The translations under genes and the position numbers were made by a program. From an uncultured Bacteroidales bacterium (GTDB lineage Bacteria; Bacteroidota; Bacteroidia; Bacteroidales; Paludibacteraceae): DNA of 6,355 bases. The stretch is taken from the NCBI GenBank assembly GCA_937907165.1, contig CALCUH010000022.1, forward strand, positions 1 to 6,355. Direction: 5' to 3'. This document shows positions 1 through 5,836 of the stretch, piece by piece. The notes beneath the pieces are model-generated. The model searched no databases. It was given only the letters and a program-made list of their open reading frames with translations, and was not told the DNA's origin. Positions within the stretch are counted from its first letter, which is position 1. Each line of letters starts with the position of its first letter.

Positions 1-138
1 GGAATTATCAGCCACCCTAAATGCGGTCATGTTGATGCCAGCGCCACCTAATATCTCAGCCACGTGATTCAATCGGCCCGTCTTGTTCTCCAAGAAAACG
101 GACAATTGTTTCACTATCATATTATCGCAAGTTTCCAT
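1..138 (-). CDS. ACT-domain protein, 5' part only (runs off left edge)
   Basis: The first 46 codons of a minus-strand gene are visible. The translation contains KQLSVFLENKTGRL followed by a stretch ending GGAGINMTAFRVADNS. This is the beta-alpha-beta start of an ACT domain, a small amino-acid-binding regulatory fold. Related Bacteroidales proteins are short stand-alone ACT proteins encoded directly after a phenylacetate-CoA ligase gene, as here: the paaK stop and this ATG are 6 bases apart, so the two are very probably cotranscribed. Two starts are possible: ATG at 138-136, or an in-frame ATG at 120-118 that removes six residues and begins MIVKQLSVFLENK. The second agrees better with how I remember homologues starting, so the true start may be 120. 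The ligand and exact role are unknown; sensing of an aromatic or branched amino acid is only an inference from the fold. Confidence 0.8.
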   Translation of the reverse strand, partial: METCDNMIVKQLSVFLENKTGRLNHVAEILGGAGINMTAFRVADNS

Positions 139-144
139 ACCTAA

Positions 145-1449
145 TTAATTTTTAAATACACGTTTATCAAGCACACGCTTTACTTTACCTTCACTACGTT
201 CGATGGAGCGTGGTTCCACCAATTTTATGTCCGGCATGATACCGATCACATTCTGGATCTTATGGGTGATGGACTTCTTCAAGTCCAACATACTCTTCAT
301 ATCATCCTTATAATATTCAGGCTTCACCTCAACCTGCACCTCGAACGTATCGGTATTGTTCACACGGTCGACGGTGATGAAGAAATGAGGCTCGAACTCC
401 TTGGCCTCGCAAAGCACAGACTCAATTTGAGAAGGGAATACATTGACACCCCTTACGATGAGCATATCGTCACATCGTCCCATAATCTTATCCATACGCA
501 CCAAAGTACGTCCGCACTTACATCTGTCATAATGCAGAGCGGTAAGGTCATGCGTGCGGAAACGGATCATAGGCATACCCTCTTTAGTGAGCGTCGTGAA
601 GACCAACTCGCCCGTCTCGCCCTCCGGCAACGGCTCGCCCGTCTCGGGATCCACAATCTCAGGGAAGAAGTGGTCCTCGTTCAAGTGGGTACCATGCTGG
701 CACTCGCACTCGAATCCGACGCCAGGTCCCATCACCTCGGTCAAACCGTAAATATCATAAGCTTTAATACCTAATTTCTCCTCGATCTGGTGACGCATCT
801 CCTCGGTCCAAGGCTCTGCGCCGAACACTCCGACGCGCAATTGGAAATCGCTTCTCGGGAAACCGGAAGCCTCAAGCGCCTCGGCCAAATACAATGCGTA
901 AGAAGGCGTACAAGAGAGTGCTTTCGTGCCAAGGTCACGCATCATCATGATTTGCTTCTGCGTGTTTCCGCTGGAGATAGGGACAACCGTACCGCCGATA
1001 TTCTCGACGGCTGCATGAACACCCAAGCCTCCCGTGAACAATCCGTAACCGTATGCGACCTGGACCGTGTCATTCTTTCCCAACCCGAAAGCGGTCAAGC
1101 AACGGGCACCCGCCTCTTTCCAAACGGAAAGGTCGTTACGGGTCAATCCGACTACGATTGGTTTTCCTGTGGTTCCGGAAGATGCGTGGATACGCACAAT
1201 CTCCGACATCGGGGAGGAAAGCAAACCAAACGGATAATAATCGCGCAAATCCTGTTTGGAGGTAAACGGCAACTTCACGATATCCTCGATTCCGTTGATG
1301 TCGTCCGGGGATACGCCAGCCTCCTGCATACGTTTGCGATATGGCTCACAATTATGATATACTCTTTCGACTACTCTTTTCAGACGGACACTCTGCAGCT
1401 GTTTCAAACTCTGCCGGTCCATACATTCTACCGTCTCATTCCAAATCAT
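145..1449 (-). CDS. paaK: Phenylacetate-CoA ligase (adenylate-forming enzyme)
   Basis: The 434-aa product belongs to the ANL superfamily and should activate phenylacetate or a related aryl acid with ATP and CoA, giving the acyl-CoA, AMP and pyrophosphate, in the cytoplasm. Visible motifs are the phosphate-binding loop SSGTTGKP (90-97), YGLTE (234-238), TGELVFTTL (279-287), RTHD (298-301), the hinge region GRCDDMLIVRG (324-334) and, near the C-terminus, SEGKVKRV (419-426), whose Lys422 is the expected adenylation lysine. Length is normal for the family. Cys/His clusters ECECQHGTH (247-255) and RCKCGR (309-314) could bind a structural metal. The start gives MIWNE, typical of Bacteroidales homologues. 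In anaerobes this gene often accompanies indolepyruvate:ferredoxin oxidoreductase genes (iorAB) and works on aryl acids from aromatic amino acids; those genes are not upstream here because divergent purM follows. The ACT gene downstream is probably in the same operon. Confidence 0.93.
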   Translation of the reverse strand: MIWNETVECMDRQSLKQLQSVRLKRVVERVYHNCEPYRKRMQEAGVSPDDINGIEDIVKLPFTSKQDLRDYYPFGLLSSPMSEIVRIHASSGTTGKPIVVGLTRNDLSVWKEAGARCLTAFGLGKNDTVQVAYGYGLFTGGLGVHAAVENIGGTVVPISSGNTQKQIMMMRDLGTKALSCTPSYALYLAEALEASGFPRSDFQLRVGVFGAEPWTEEMRHQIEEKLGIKAYDIYGLTEVMGPGVGFECECQHGTHLNEDHFFPEIVDPETGEPLPEGETGELVFTTLTKEGMPMIRFRTHDLTALHYDRCKCGRTLVRMDKIMGRCDDMLIVRGVNVFPSQIESVLCEAKEFEPHFFITVDRVNNTDTFEVQVEVKPEYYKDDMKSMLDLKKSITHKIQNVIGIMPDIKLVEPRSIERSEGKVKRVLDKRVFKN

Positions 1450-1479
1450 CTCTTATACATAAATTCTTGTTACGCTCTG

Positions 1480-1487
1480 CAAAATTA
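1480..1487 (-). promoter_or_regulatory. Candidate -7 promoter element for paaK
   Basis: On the minus strand these bases read TAATTTTG, an exact match to the Bacteroidetes -7 consensus TAnnTTTG. It lies about 30 bases upstream of the paaK start, leaving a short leader. No clear TTTG -33 element is found at the usual 19-21 base spacing, so the call rests on the -7 element and its position. Confidence 0.45.
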
Positions 1488-1592
1488 ATACCAAATTCTA
1501 AATAATCACTAAAAAAATCATCACAAACGCATTCCATTTTCTAAAAAATAATAATTAGCGTAAGCCAAGACCTCCGTCTCGCTTTTTTTGCT

Positions 1593-1600
1593 TAATTTTG
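1593..1600 (+). promoter_or_regulatory. Candidate -7 promoter element for purM
   Basis: These bases read TAATTTTG, an exact match to the Bacteroidetes -7 consensus TAnnTTTG, about 70 bases upstream of the purM ATG. The only upstream TTTG (end of a T-run at 1583-1590) is too close to be a normal -33 element. Downstream, AAGGAA at 1651-1656 is a possible, rather distant, ribosome-binding site for the ATG at 1670. The rest of the 1450-1669 intergenic space shows nothing else that I recognise. Confidence 0.45.
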
Positions 1601-1669
1601 CGACAAATATTTACCTTTTAGGAATAGTATTTTGTTAAATATTTGATTTTAAGGAATATAACATACATT

Positions 1670-2836
1670 ATGAGCGACCAACGTTACAATCTTCGTGGAG
1701 TGTCCGCCAGCAAGGAGGATGTCCATAACGCGATTAAGAACATCGACAAAGGCATTTTCCCGAAAGCCTTCTGTAAGATCATCCCTGATATCTTAGGCGG
1801 TGACCCTGAGTATTGCAACATCATGCATGCGGATGGCGCAGGAACAAAATCTTCCCTCGCTTACCTCTATTGGAAAGAGACGGGCGACCTCTCCGTTTGG
1901 AAAGGCATCGCGCAGGACGCGTTGATCATGAACATCGACGACCTCCTTTGTGTGGGCGCAACCGATAACATCCTCGTCTCCTCCACCATCGGAAGAAACA
2001 AACTTTTGGTGCCGGGCGAAGTGATTTCAGCCATCATCAACGGAACGGACGAGCTTCTCGCCGAGCTTCGTGAAATGGGCGTGGGCGTATACGCTACGGG
2101 TGGTGAGACGGCTGACGTGGGCGACTTGGTGCGCACCATCATCGTGGACAGTACCGTCACTTGCCGTATGAAACGCTCGGACGTGATCAACAACGCTAAT
2201 ATCCAAGCGGGCGACGTGATCGTCGGTCTGGCTTCCTACGGACAAGCCACCTACGAAAAAGAGTATAACGGCGGTATGGGCAGCAACGGTTTGACCTCCG
2301 CCCGCCACGATGTCTTCGCTAAATATTTGGCTAAGAAATATCCTGAAAGCTTCGATGCGGCTGTGCCTGACGAGTTGGTTTACTCTGGCAAACTTAAATT
2401 GACGGACGCTGTGGAGAATTGCCCTGTCAACGCAGGTAAGATGGTGCTTTCCCCTACCCGCACCTATGCGCCGGTTGTCAAGAAGTTGTTGGACGAGTTG
2501 AGACCATCCATCCACGGTATGATCCACTGCTCGGGCGGCGCGCAGACCAAAGTGCTCCACTTCGTAGAGAACGTGAAGATCACGAAAAACAATATGTTCC
2601 CGGTTCCTCCTTTGTTCAAGACCATTCAAGAGCAATCCGGCACAGACTGGCAGGAGATGTACAAGGTATTCAACATGGGACACCGCTTCGAGGTTTATTT
2701 GCCGAAGGAGAAGGCGGACGATGTCATCCGCATCTCGAAATCGTTCGGCATCGACGCGCAAATCGTCGTTTTCGTGGAGAAATCCGACAAGACGCAACTC
2801 GTCATCGACAGCGAGTTCGGGCATTTCGAGTATTGA
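1670..2836 (+). CDS. purM: Phosphoribosylformylglycinamidine cyclo-ligase (AIR synthetase)
   Basis: The 388-aa product is a PurM-type AIR synthetase. It closes the imidazole ring in purine biosynthesis, converting FGAM and ATP to aminoimidazole ribotide in the cytoplasm. Visible family motifs are HADGAGTK (53-60, variant of the DGVGTK nucleotide-binding motif), NIDDLLCVGA (88-97), GGETAD (144-149), GSNG (204-207), SGG (288-290) and FNMG (334-337). It is longer than the roughly 345-aa E. coli enzyme, which fits the longer form I associate with Bacteroidetes. The ATG at 1670 (MSDQRYNLRG) was chosen. The open frame extends in phase to a TTG at 1643, but the nine added residues look like leader. 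It is divergent from paaK and is closed by the terminator at 2865-2896, so it appears to be monocistronic. Base composition is balanced, unlike the AT-rich defence genes to the right. Confidence 0.93.
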   Translation: MSDQRYNLRGVSASKEDVHNAIKNIDKGIFPKAFCKIIPDILGGDPEYCNIMHADGAGTKSSLAYLYWKETGDLSVWKGIAQDALIMNIDDLLCVGATDNILVSSTIGRNKLLVPGEVISAIINGTDELLAELREMGVGVYATGGETADVGDLVRTIIVDSTVTCRMKRSDVINNANIQAGDVIVGLASYGQATYEKEYNGGMGSNGLTSARHDVFAKYLAKKYPESFDAAVPDELVYSGKLKLTDAVENCPVNAGKMVLSPTRTYAPVVKKLLDELRPSIHGMIHCSGGAQTKVLHFVENVKITKNNMFPVPPLFKTIQEQSGTDWQEMYKVFNMGHRFEVYLPKEKADDVIRISKSFGIDAQIVVFVEKSDKTQLVIDSEFGHFEY

Positions 2837-2864
2837 TTGTTGTAGAAATTAATTCATTGTGCAT

Positions 2865-2896
2865 AAGGTGCGTTTCGGTGGAAGCGCACCTTTTTT
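2865..2896 (+). terminator. Rho-independent terminator of purM
   Basis: A 12-bp stem (AAGGTGCGTTTC at 2865-2876 pairing with GAAGCGCACCTT at 2881-2892, one G-T pair) closes a four-base loop GGTG. The T-run at 2891-2896 follows at once. It begins 28 bases after the purM stop. Confidence 0.9.
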
Positions 2897-3049
2897 GTTA
2901 AAAAAGCGACGAAACTATTTGCAAAGGTATGTAGTCCCTCTTTTTCGCTTATAGCTTCCATTACAATTCTTTCCAATATTTTAAAGATTGGAAAGAATTG
3001 TATAAAAAAAAGCCCAAGCATCGTCCCGAAAATTGCCAGCATTTCACAA
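2897..3049. other. Non-coding gap between terminator and gene remnants
   Basis: No convincing gene is seen here. A 62-codon minus-strand frame covers most of it and runs on through the purM terminator, but it has no recognisable motif or ribosome-binding site. The stretch contains the perfect inverted repeat at 2962-3002. It also has a minus-strand match to the -7 consensus, TACCTTTG (complement of 2922-2929), that points toward the terminator and purM and has no gene behind it. It may be scar DNA left by the rearrangements seen to the right. Confidence 0.5.
2962..3002. repeat. Perfect 16-bp inverted repeat
   Basis: TACAATTCTTTCCAAT at 2962-2977 is exactly complementary to ATTGGAAAGAATTGTA at 2987-3002, with a 9-base loop. 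No T-run follows the stem on either strand; A-rich sequence follows on plus, and the matching T-run lies before the stem on minus. It is therefore not a standard terminator. It could be a protein-binding site, the trace of a small mobile element, or a recombination site. Confidence 0.85.
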
Positions 3050-3274
3050 TCACATTTCTTGTTGATAATACACTTTGTAGAACTTGCCTCTTGCGTCCTT
3101 ACCCTGCTCTACGTTCTTGCGGTTGCCGTCGATGATGATTTGGATTTTCTGGTCCAAACGGATTACGCGCTTGTAGCCAGCAATATCAAGCACCGAAAAG
3201 AACCATTGGCTCTTTTCCTCGTCCCAGATGGCCCGCACTTCGTGGTCGTTGTAAAAGCGGATGGAGGTTTTCAT
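3050..3274 (-). pseudogene. Bro-N-like gene remnant, chimeric 74-codon frame
   Basis: The first 31 residues (MKTSIRFYNDHEV..., then WFFSVLDI at 24-31) look like the start of a Bro-N (phage antirepressor-type) domain, as found at the N-terminus of Bro-N and Bro-N/Fic proteins that often occur beside restriction loci in Bacteroidales. After SVLDI the usual continuation is absent. Residues 32-74 (AGYKRVIRLDQK, later GKFYKVYYQQEM) are from something I cannot place. A Bro-N protein is normally several hundred residues, so I read this as an internal deletion that joined the head of one gene to the tail of another or of the same gene. Its ATG overlaps the stop of the hsdR-like stub (ATGA). Expression as a small protein cannot be excluded. 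Composition is closer to the core genome than to the AT-rich cassette. Confidence 0.5.
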
Positions 3275-3423
3275 TTCAATTTACAATTTATAATGTACAA
3301 TAGTCTGCTTCGCAAAAATAATGATTTATTCATTTCCTCGGGCGTGCGCAACTCCCAGCCCATCCGGCTGAGCCATTGCGTCACTTGTTGCTCTACGGGT
3401 TTCAGTTCGGAAAGTTTGGACAT
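3271..3423 (-). pseudogene. hsdR: hsdR-like N-terminal stub (type I restriction subunit), truncated
   Basis: The frame from ATG 3423 gives 50 residues. Residues 1-38 (MSKLSELKPVEQQ..., WLSRMGWELRTPEEM) resemble the extreme N-terminus of a type I restriction endonuclease R subunit, where a short helix and a W-x-x-x-x-GW segment precede the nuclease domain. Full HsdR proteins are about 1000 residues, so nearly all is missing: no PD-(D/E)XK site, no helicase motifs. Agreement stops near SLFLRSR, after which the frame runs through AT-rich, intergenic-looking sequence into a TGA. The start lies 43 bases after the stop of the DUF4435 gene. The frame is open back to an ATG at 3489, inside that gene, but 3423 fits the family better. 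Identity rests on a short segment, so the call is moderate. If correct, the restriction nuclease of this locus has been lost. Confidence 0.5.
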
Positions 3424-3466
3424 AATATTGAGGAATATTTGTGCTGTTTTTTGTTTGACAATATTA

Positions 3467-4321
3467 TCAACATGCTTTAATAATAGCATCTTTCAAATCA
3501 CTTAATCGTTCCAAATTGCAGGTTTTAGCAAATTGGAATTTCCATGATTCTTTAGGTAATTGTATTTTCCCACCACCAATTTTATTAATTATGTGTGAAA
3601 ATAATGGAACTAGATAATCTTTTCCAGATACAATAGTTAATAAAGTTTCTTCTGAAAAATTAAATTTTTGTCGTCGTTTTTGAGTCAAAAGATCAATTTC
3701 TTCTTCTGAATATCCAGAACTTATCAACTCCTTTTTTATTCCATCTAATCTGTTATTAATTTTCCCTTCATCAACCGAAGTCTTTTCATTATTGCAAAAA
3801 CTATCAAAATGCCATAGTTGAAATTTTTTGCTGAGCTCAACTTGTATTGAAAATAAAAAGAATAAATTTATCAAAGCAAGGTTTGATTGAAGAGTTTGAT
3901 TGAAATTTACTTTAGTTCTAATTTCTTCTTGTGTAAATCTCCCACCATTTAAATCATATGCTGCATTGCAAATTGCATCTTCACATACCACATAATTCTC
4001 TATACAATAAGCCTTTAATCTAAAAAGATGATTGATAGGTTCCTCTTCTTGATATTGCAAATAAATATCACCATCTACGATGTATATTTTGGGACGAGAA
4101 TTATCTGTATCTGCTTTACATAATTTAATAACATTCTCTTTATTTCCTAAAGGAGTAACGTCATTGATTTCAATGTCAGTATCATATGTAAGCCTCTTTA
4201 GAAGATTAACATAAAACTCTTTATCTTCAATTTTATCTTCAGTGTATACATCTAATGTATTTCGATATTGTTTAAAAACCGCTGAAACTTGTTTTTGCTC
4301 CGTATTGAATTCCAAATCCAT
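3467..4321 (-). CDS. ariB: DUF4435 (Toprim-like) protein, probable PARIS effector AriB
   Basis: The 284-aa product has DUF4435 features: VYTEDKIEDKEFY (25-37) with acidic residues after a beta strand, a G-K step at PLGNKENV (57-64), the paired-acid motif IVDGD (81-85), and CIENY (106-110). An early Glu plus a D-x-D motif is the arrangement of Toprim metal-binding nuclease sites; candidate residues are Glu28, Asp83 and Asp85. Residues 150-284 show no motif I recognise. In PARIS, AriB is held by the AriA ATPase, released when a phage anti-restriction protein such as Ocr is sensed, and then cleaves host tRNA (tRNA-Lys in the studied E. coli case), stopping phage growth. The ATG at 4321 was chosen because the 99 codons before it only mirror the ATPase gene. 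It starts 4 bases after the ATPase stop, which suggests translational coupling. It is AT-rich. DUF4435 also occurs outside PARIS. Confidence 0.72.
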   Translation of the reverse strand: MDLEFNTEQKQVSAVFKQYRNTLDVYTEDKIEDKEFYVNLLKRLTYDTDIEINDVTPLGNKENVIKLCKADTDNSRPKIYIVDGDIYLQYQEEEPINHLFRLKAYCIENYVVCEDAICNAAYDLNGGRFTQEEIRTKVNFNQTLQSNLALINLFFLFSIQVELSKKFQLWHFDSFCNNEKTSVDEGKINNRLDGIKKELISSGYSEEEIDLLTQKRRQKFNFSEETLLTIVSGKDYLVPLFSHIINKIGGGKIQLPKESWKFQFAKTCNLERLSDLKDAIIKAC

Positions 4322-4325
4322 GGCC

Positions 4326-5681
4326 TTAGTTCTTTTTAGATAGATCAACACAATATTGTTTTCTTTCATTCTTAGCAATAATTGCTGGAGCATGTGTGGC
4401 CATAATAAATTGAGTGTCTGGATTCGCTTGTAATAATGCATCAACGAACTTTTCTTGCCATGCAATGTGTAAAGACAATTCAGGTTCATCAATAATAAAA
4501 ATAGGGGCTGTATTAGGTGTGATTTTTTTATGGAAAGCAACATGAGCAAAGATAATAAGTAGCTGCTTTTCACCAGAAGATAATTCATAAATTGAATTTG
4601 TTTTTTTAGACCCTTCAATCATTATTTTTATATCTCCATTTTCTGCAACTTTAATGTTCTTATTTGCTTCGCAGAAAAAAGAATTTACACTATCAACAAA
4701 TCTCGTAAAAGGTTCTTTTAATTTTTGTATGCTTTGAGCATATTCATTAGCATACTTGATTGTGCTATCGACTCTCTCCAATTGTATTGAGTTGACAATC
4801 CAATTCAATAATGCCAGATAGTATTCCTCATTCGGTTGTTTTTTATCGTCAATTGAAGAAGTTTTTGACAGAATACTCAAGGTGTTTGAAATACTATCAA
4901 AAAAATCATCGAATGAATCCTTCAAATCAGTCATACCCAACAACTCAATTGCACTATTCAATTCATCTCTTTTGCTATTTAACAACTGCAATTCTTGTCT
5001 GTAATCAATGCTTGCAGAAGAATGAGGTTGTGATATTTTTAATGACTCTTCAAAGACTTTTTTTCTGAATCGCTCCGAAAGACTATATTGGCTACTTGTA
5101 TTTTGTCTTGTCTTATTATAAAATAGTTCTTGAATATCATTCAATGCTTTATCAACTACATCAAAAAGAAAATCAATATTAAACGGTTCACGTCTGAAAA
5201 ATCCAGTTTCTTTTTCTATTTGATTAAAAAAATTATCAAACACTCTTCTATTCAAGCCTAAAAATAAAGGAGTTCTTATTTTTTTGACCTGTTGAATAAC
5301 TGGTAGCTCTTCAAAAGCTAATTGTTCTTGTCTAAATCTATCTACAAAAAAGTCTTTTGAATAACCATTTTTTCTAATGTTGATAATAGGAACGTTTCCT
5401 TCTTCTCCTTTATATTTAATTGTCATGGTTTGTGAAAACTTATCACAACATATAATAGAAGTTGAATCGTCAGATACATTTTTAATATGTATCTCGACAT
5501 GTTTAAAATCTATTTGTACTAAATCAAAGTAAGAAGGAGTTATCAATGCTGAAATAAGTCTTAGCACTGTTGTCTTTCCGGATCCATTGATTCCTATTAA
5601 AAATGTCAAATCATCATTAAAAGAAATGTCGAAGTTCATATAACCTCTAATCTCTGTTCCTATAAATTTACTAATTTTCAT
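4326..5681 (-). CDS. ariA: ABC/OLD-type AAA ATPase, probable PARIS sensor AriA
   Basis: The 451-aa product has the split ATPase layout of RecF/OLD/ABC-type proteins. After an N-terminal strand region (MKISKFIGTEIRGY) come Walker A GINGSGKT (30-37), a long central insertion with coiled-coil character (about 170-335), the ABC signature ELSSGEKQ (366-373), Walker B IFIIDEPELSLH (394-405, Glu399 catalytic) and the H-loop ATHAP (428-432). All catalytic motifs are intact. There is no C-terminal Toprim domain, so it is not a one-piece OLD nuclease; the Toprim-like function is in the next gene. This ATPase plus DUF4435 pair is the PARIS layout, where AriA forms the scaffold that holds AriB and senses the trigger. 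Upstream is the end of hsdS-type sequence; no promoter matching the Bacteroidetes consensus was found, so it may be read through from hsdS. The strongly AT-rich composition differs from flanking genes and suggests transfer. Confidence 0.8.
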   Translation of the reverse strand: MKISKFIGTEIRGYMNFDISFNDDLTFLIGINGSGKTTVLRLISALITPSYFDLVQIDFKHVEIHIKNVSDDSTSIICCDKFSQTMTIKYKGEEGNVPIINIRKNGYSKDFFVDRFRQEQLAFEELPVIQQVKKIRTPLFLGLNRRVFDNFFNQIEKETGFFRREPFNIDFLFDVVDKALNDIQELFYNKTRQNTSSQYSLSERFRKKVFEESLKISQPHSSASIDYRQELQLLNSKRDELNSAIELLGMTDLKDSFDDFFDSISNTLSILSKTSSIDDKKQPNEEYYLALLNWIVNSIQLERVDSTIKYANEYAQSIQKLKEPFTRFVDSVNSFFCEANKNIKVAENGDIKIMIEGSKKTNSIYELSSGEKQLLIIFAHVAFHKKITPNTAPIFIIDEPELSLHIAWQEKFVDALLQANPDTQFIMATHAPAIIAKNERKQYCVDLSKKN

Positions 5682-5693
5682 AATGTTATATTT

Positions 5694-5706
5694 TTAATGC
5701 CATTAA
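5694..5706. promoter_or_regulatory. Palindrome just upstream of the ATPase gene
   Basis: TTAATG at 5694-5699 and CATTAA at 5701-5706 form a perfect 6-1-6 palindrome, 12 bases upstream of the ATPase ATG. The position suits an operator, but AT-rich DNA makes such palindromes common by chance and no regulator gene is seen. Confidence 0.2.
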
Positions 5707-5719
5707 TATATCTTTTCCC

Positions 5720-5836
5720 TTATTTTACCCTCACTCTCCCCGCCATCAGCTGCTGCATCAGCGACTTCTTGAGAAACTGAGTACGGTTATTTATTTGTTT
5801 TACTTCTAGTTTGTCTTTTATTGTCTTTTCAATTAT
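5720..5836 (-). pseudogene. hsdS: Out-of-frame C-terminal tail of a type I HsdS
   Basis: A minus-strand frame without its own start begins at the stop codon of the upstream hsdS and reads about 38 residues to a TAA. It begins IEKTIKDKLEVKQ and ends KKSLMQQLMAGRVRVK. That ending closely resembles the standard C-terminus of type I specificity subunits (the QKKGLMQQLLTGKVRV type), which packs as the conserved helix against HsdM. It is in a different frame from the hsdS above, and a stop (5839-5837) closes it upstream. Either hsdS has suffered a small insertion/deletion near 5833-5840, cutting off its final helix, or an older hsdS was replaced by recombination and only its tail remains. Its GC content is higher than in the cassette that starts just after it, which marks the insertion boundary. 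Confidence 0.65.

Noticed and set aside
790..1488. 232-codon plus-strand frame opposite paaK (also 262-774, 554-751, 1053-1265)
   Set aside because: Antisense shadows of a clear paaK gene; Arg/His-rich translations with no motif.
1643..1669. Upstream TTG start for purM
   Set aside because: It adds nine residues with no family likeness; the ATG at 1670 gives the expected start.
1867..2824. Minus-strand frames opposite purM (265 and 108 codons)
   Set aside because: Shadows of purM with no domain or start signal.
2854..3042. 62-codon minus-strand frame with a hydrophobic start
   Set aside because: It runs through the purM terminator hairpin and includes the inverted repeat; no ribosome-binding site or family likeness. 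A small membrane peptide cannot be fully excluded.
3059..3505. 148-codon plus-strand frame
   Set aside because: It lies opposite the Bro-N remnant, the hsdR stub and the end of the DUF4435 gene; its translation has no recognisable motif.
4322..4618. N-terminal extension of the DUF4435 frame by 99 codons
   Set aside because: It lies wholly inside the ATPase gene in another frame and gives a Leu-rich, motif-free sequence. The DUF4435 domain starts just after the ATG at 4321.
4326..5681. One-piece OLD nuclease or SMC-type repair ATPase
   Set aside because: No Toprim domain follows Walker B in this protein, and its length fits a stand-alone ATPase paired with the DUF4435 gene.
3424..5719. Direct repeats or terminal inverted repeats bounding the cassette as a transposon
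   Set aside because: No matching sequence was seen at the two borders and no transposase or integrase gene is present in the window.
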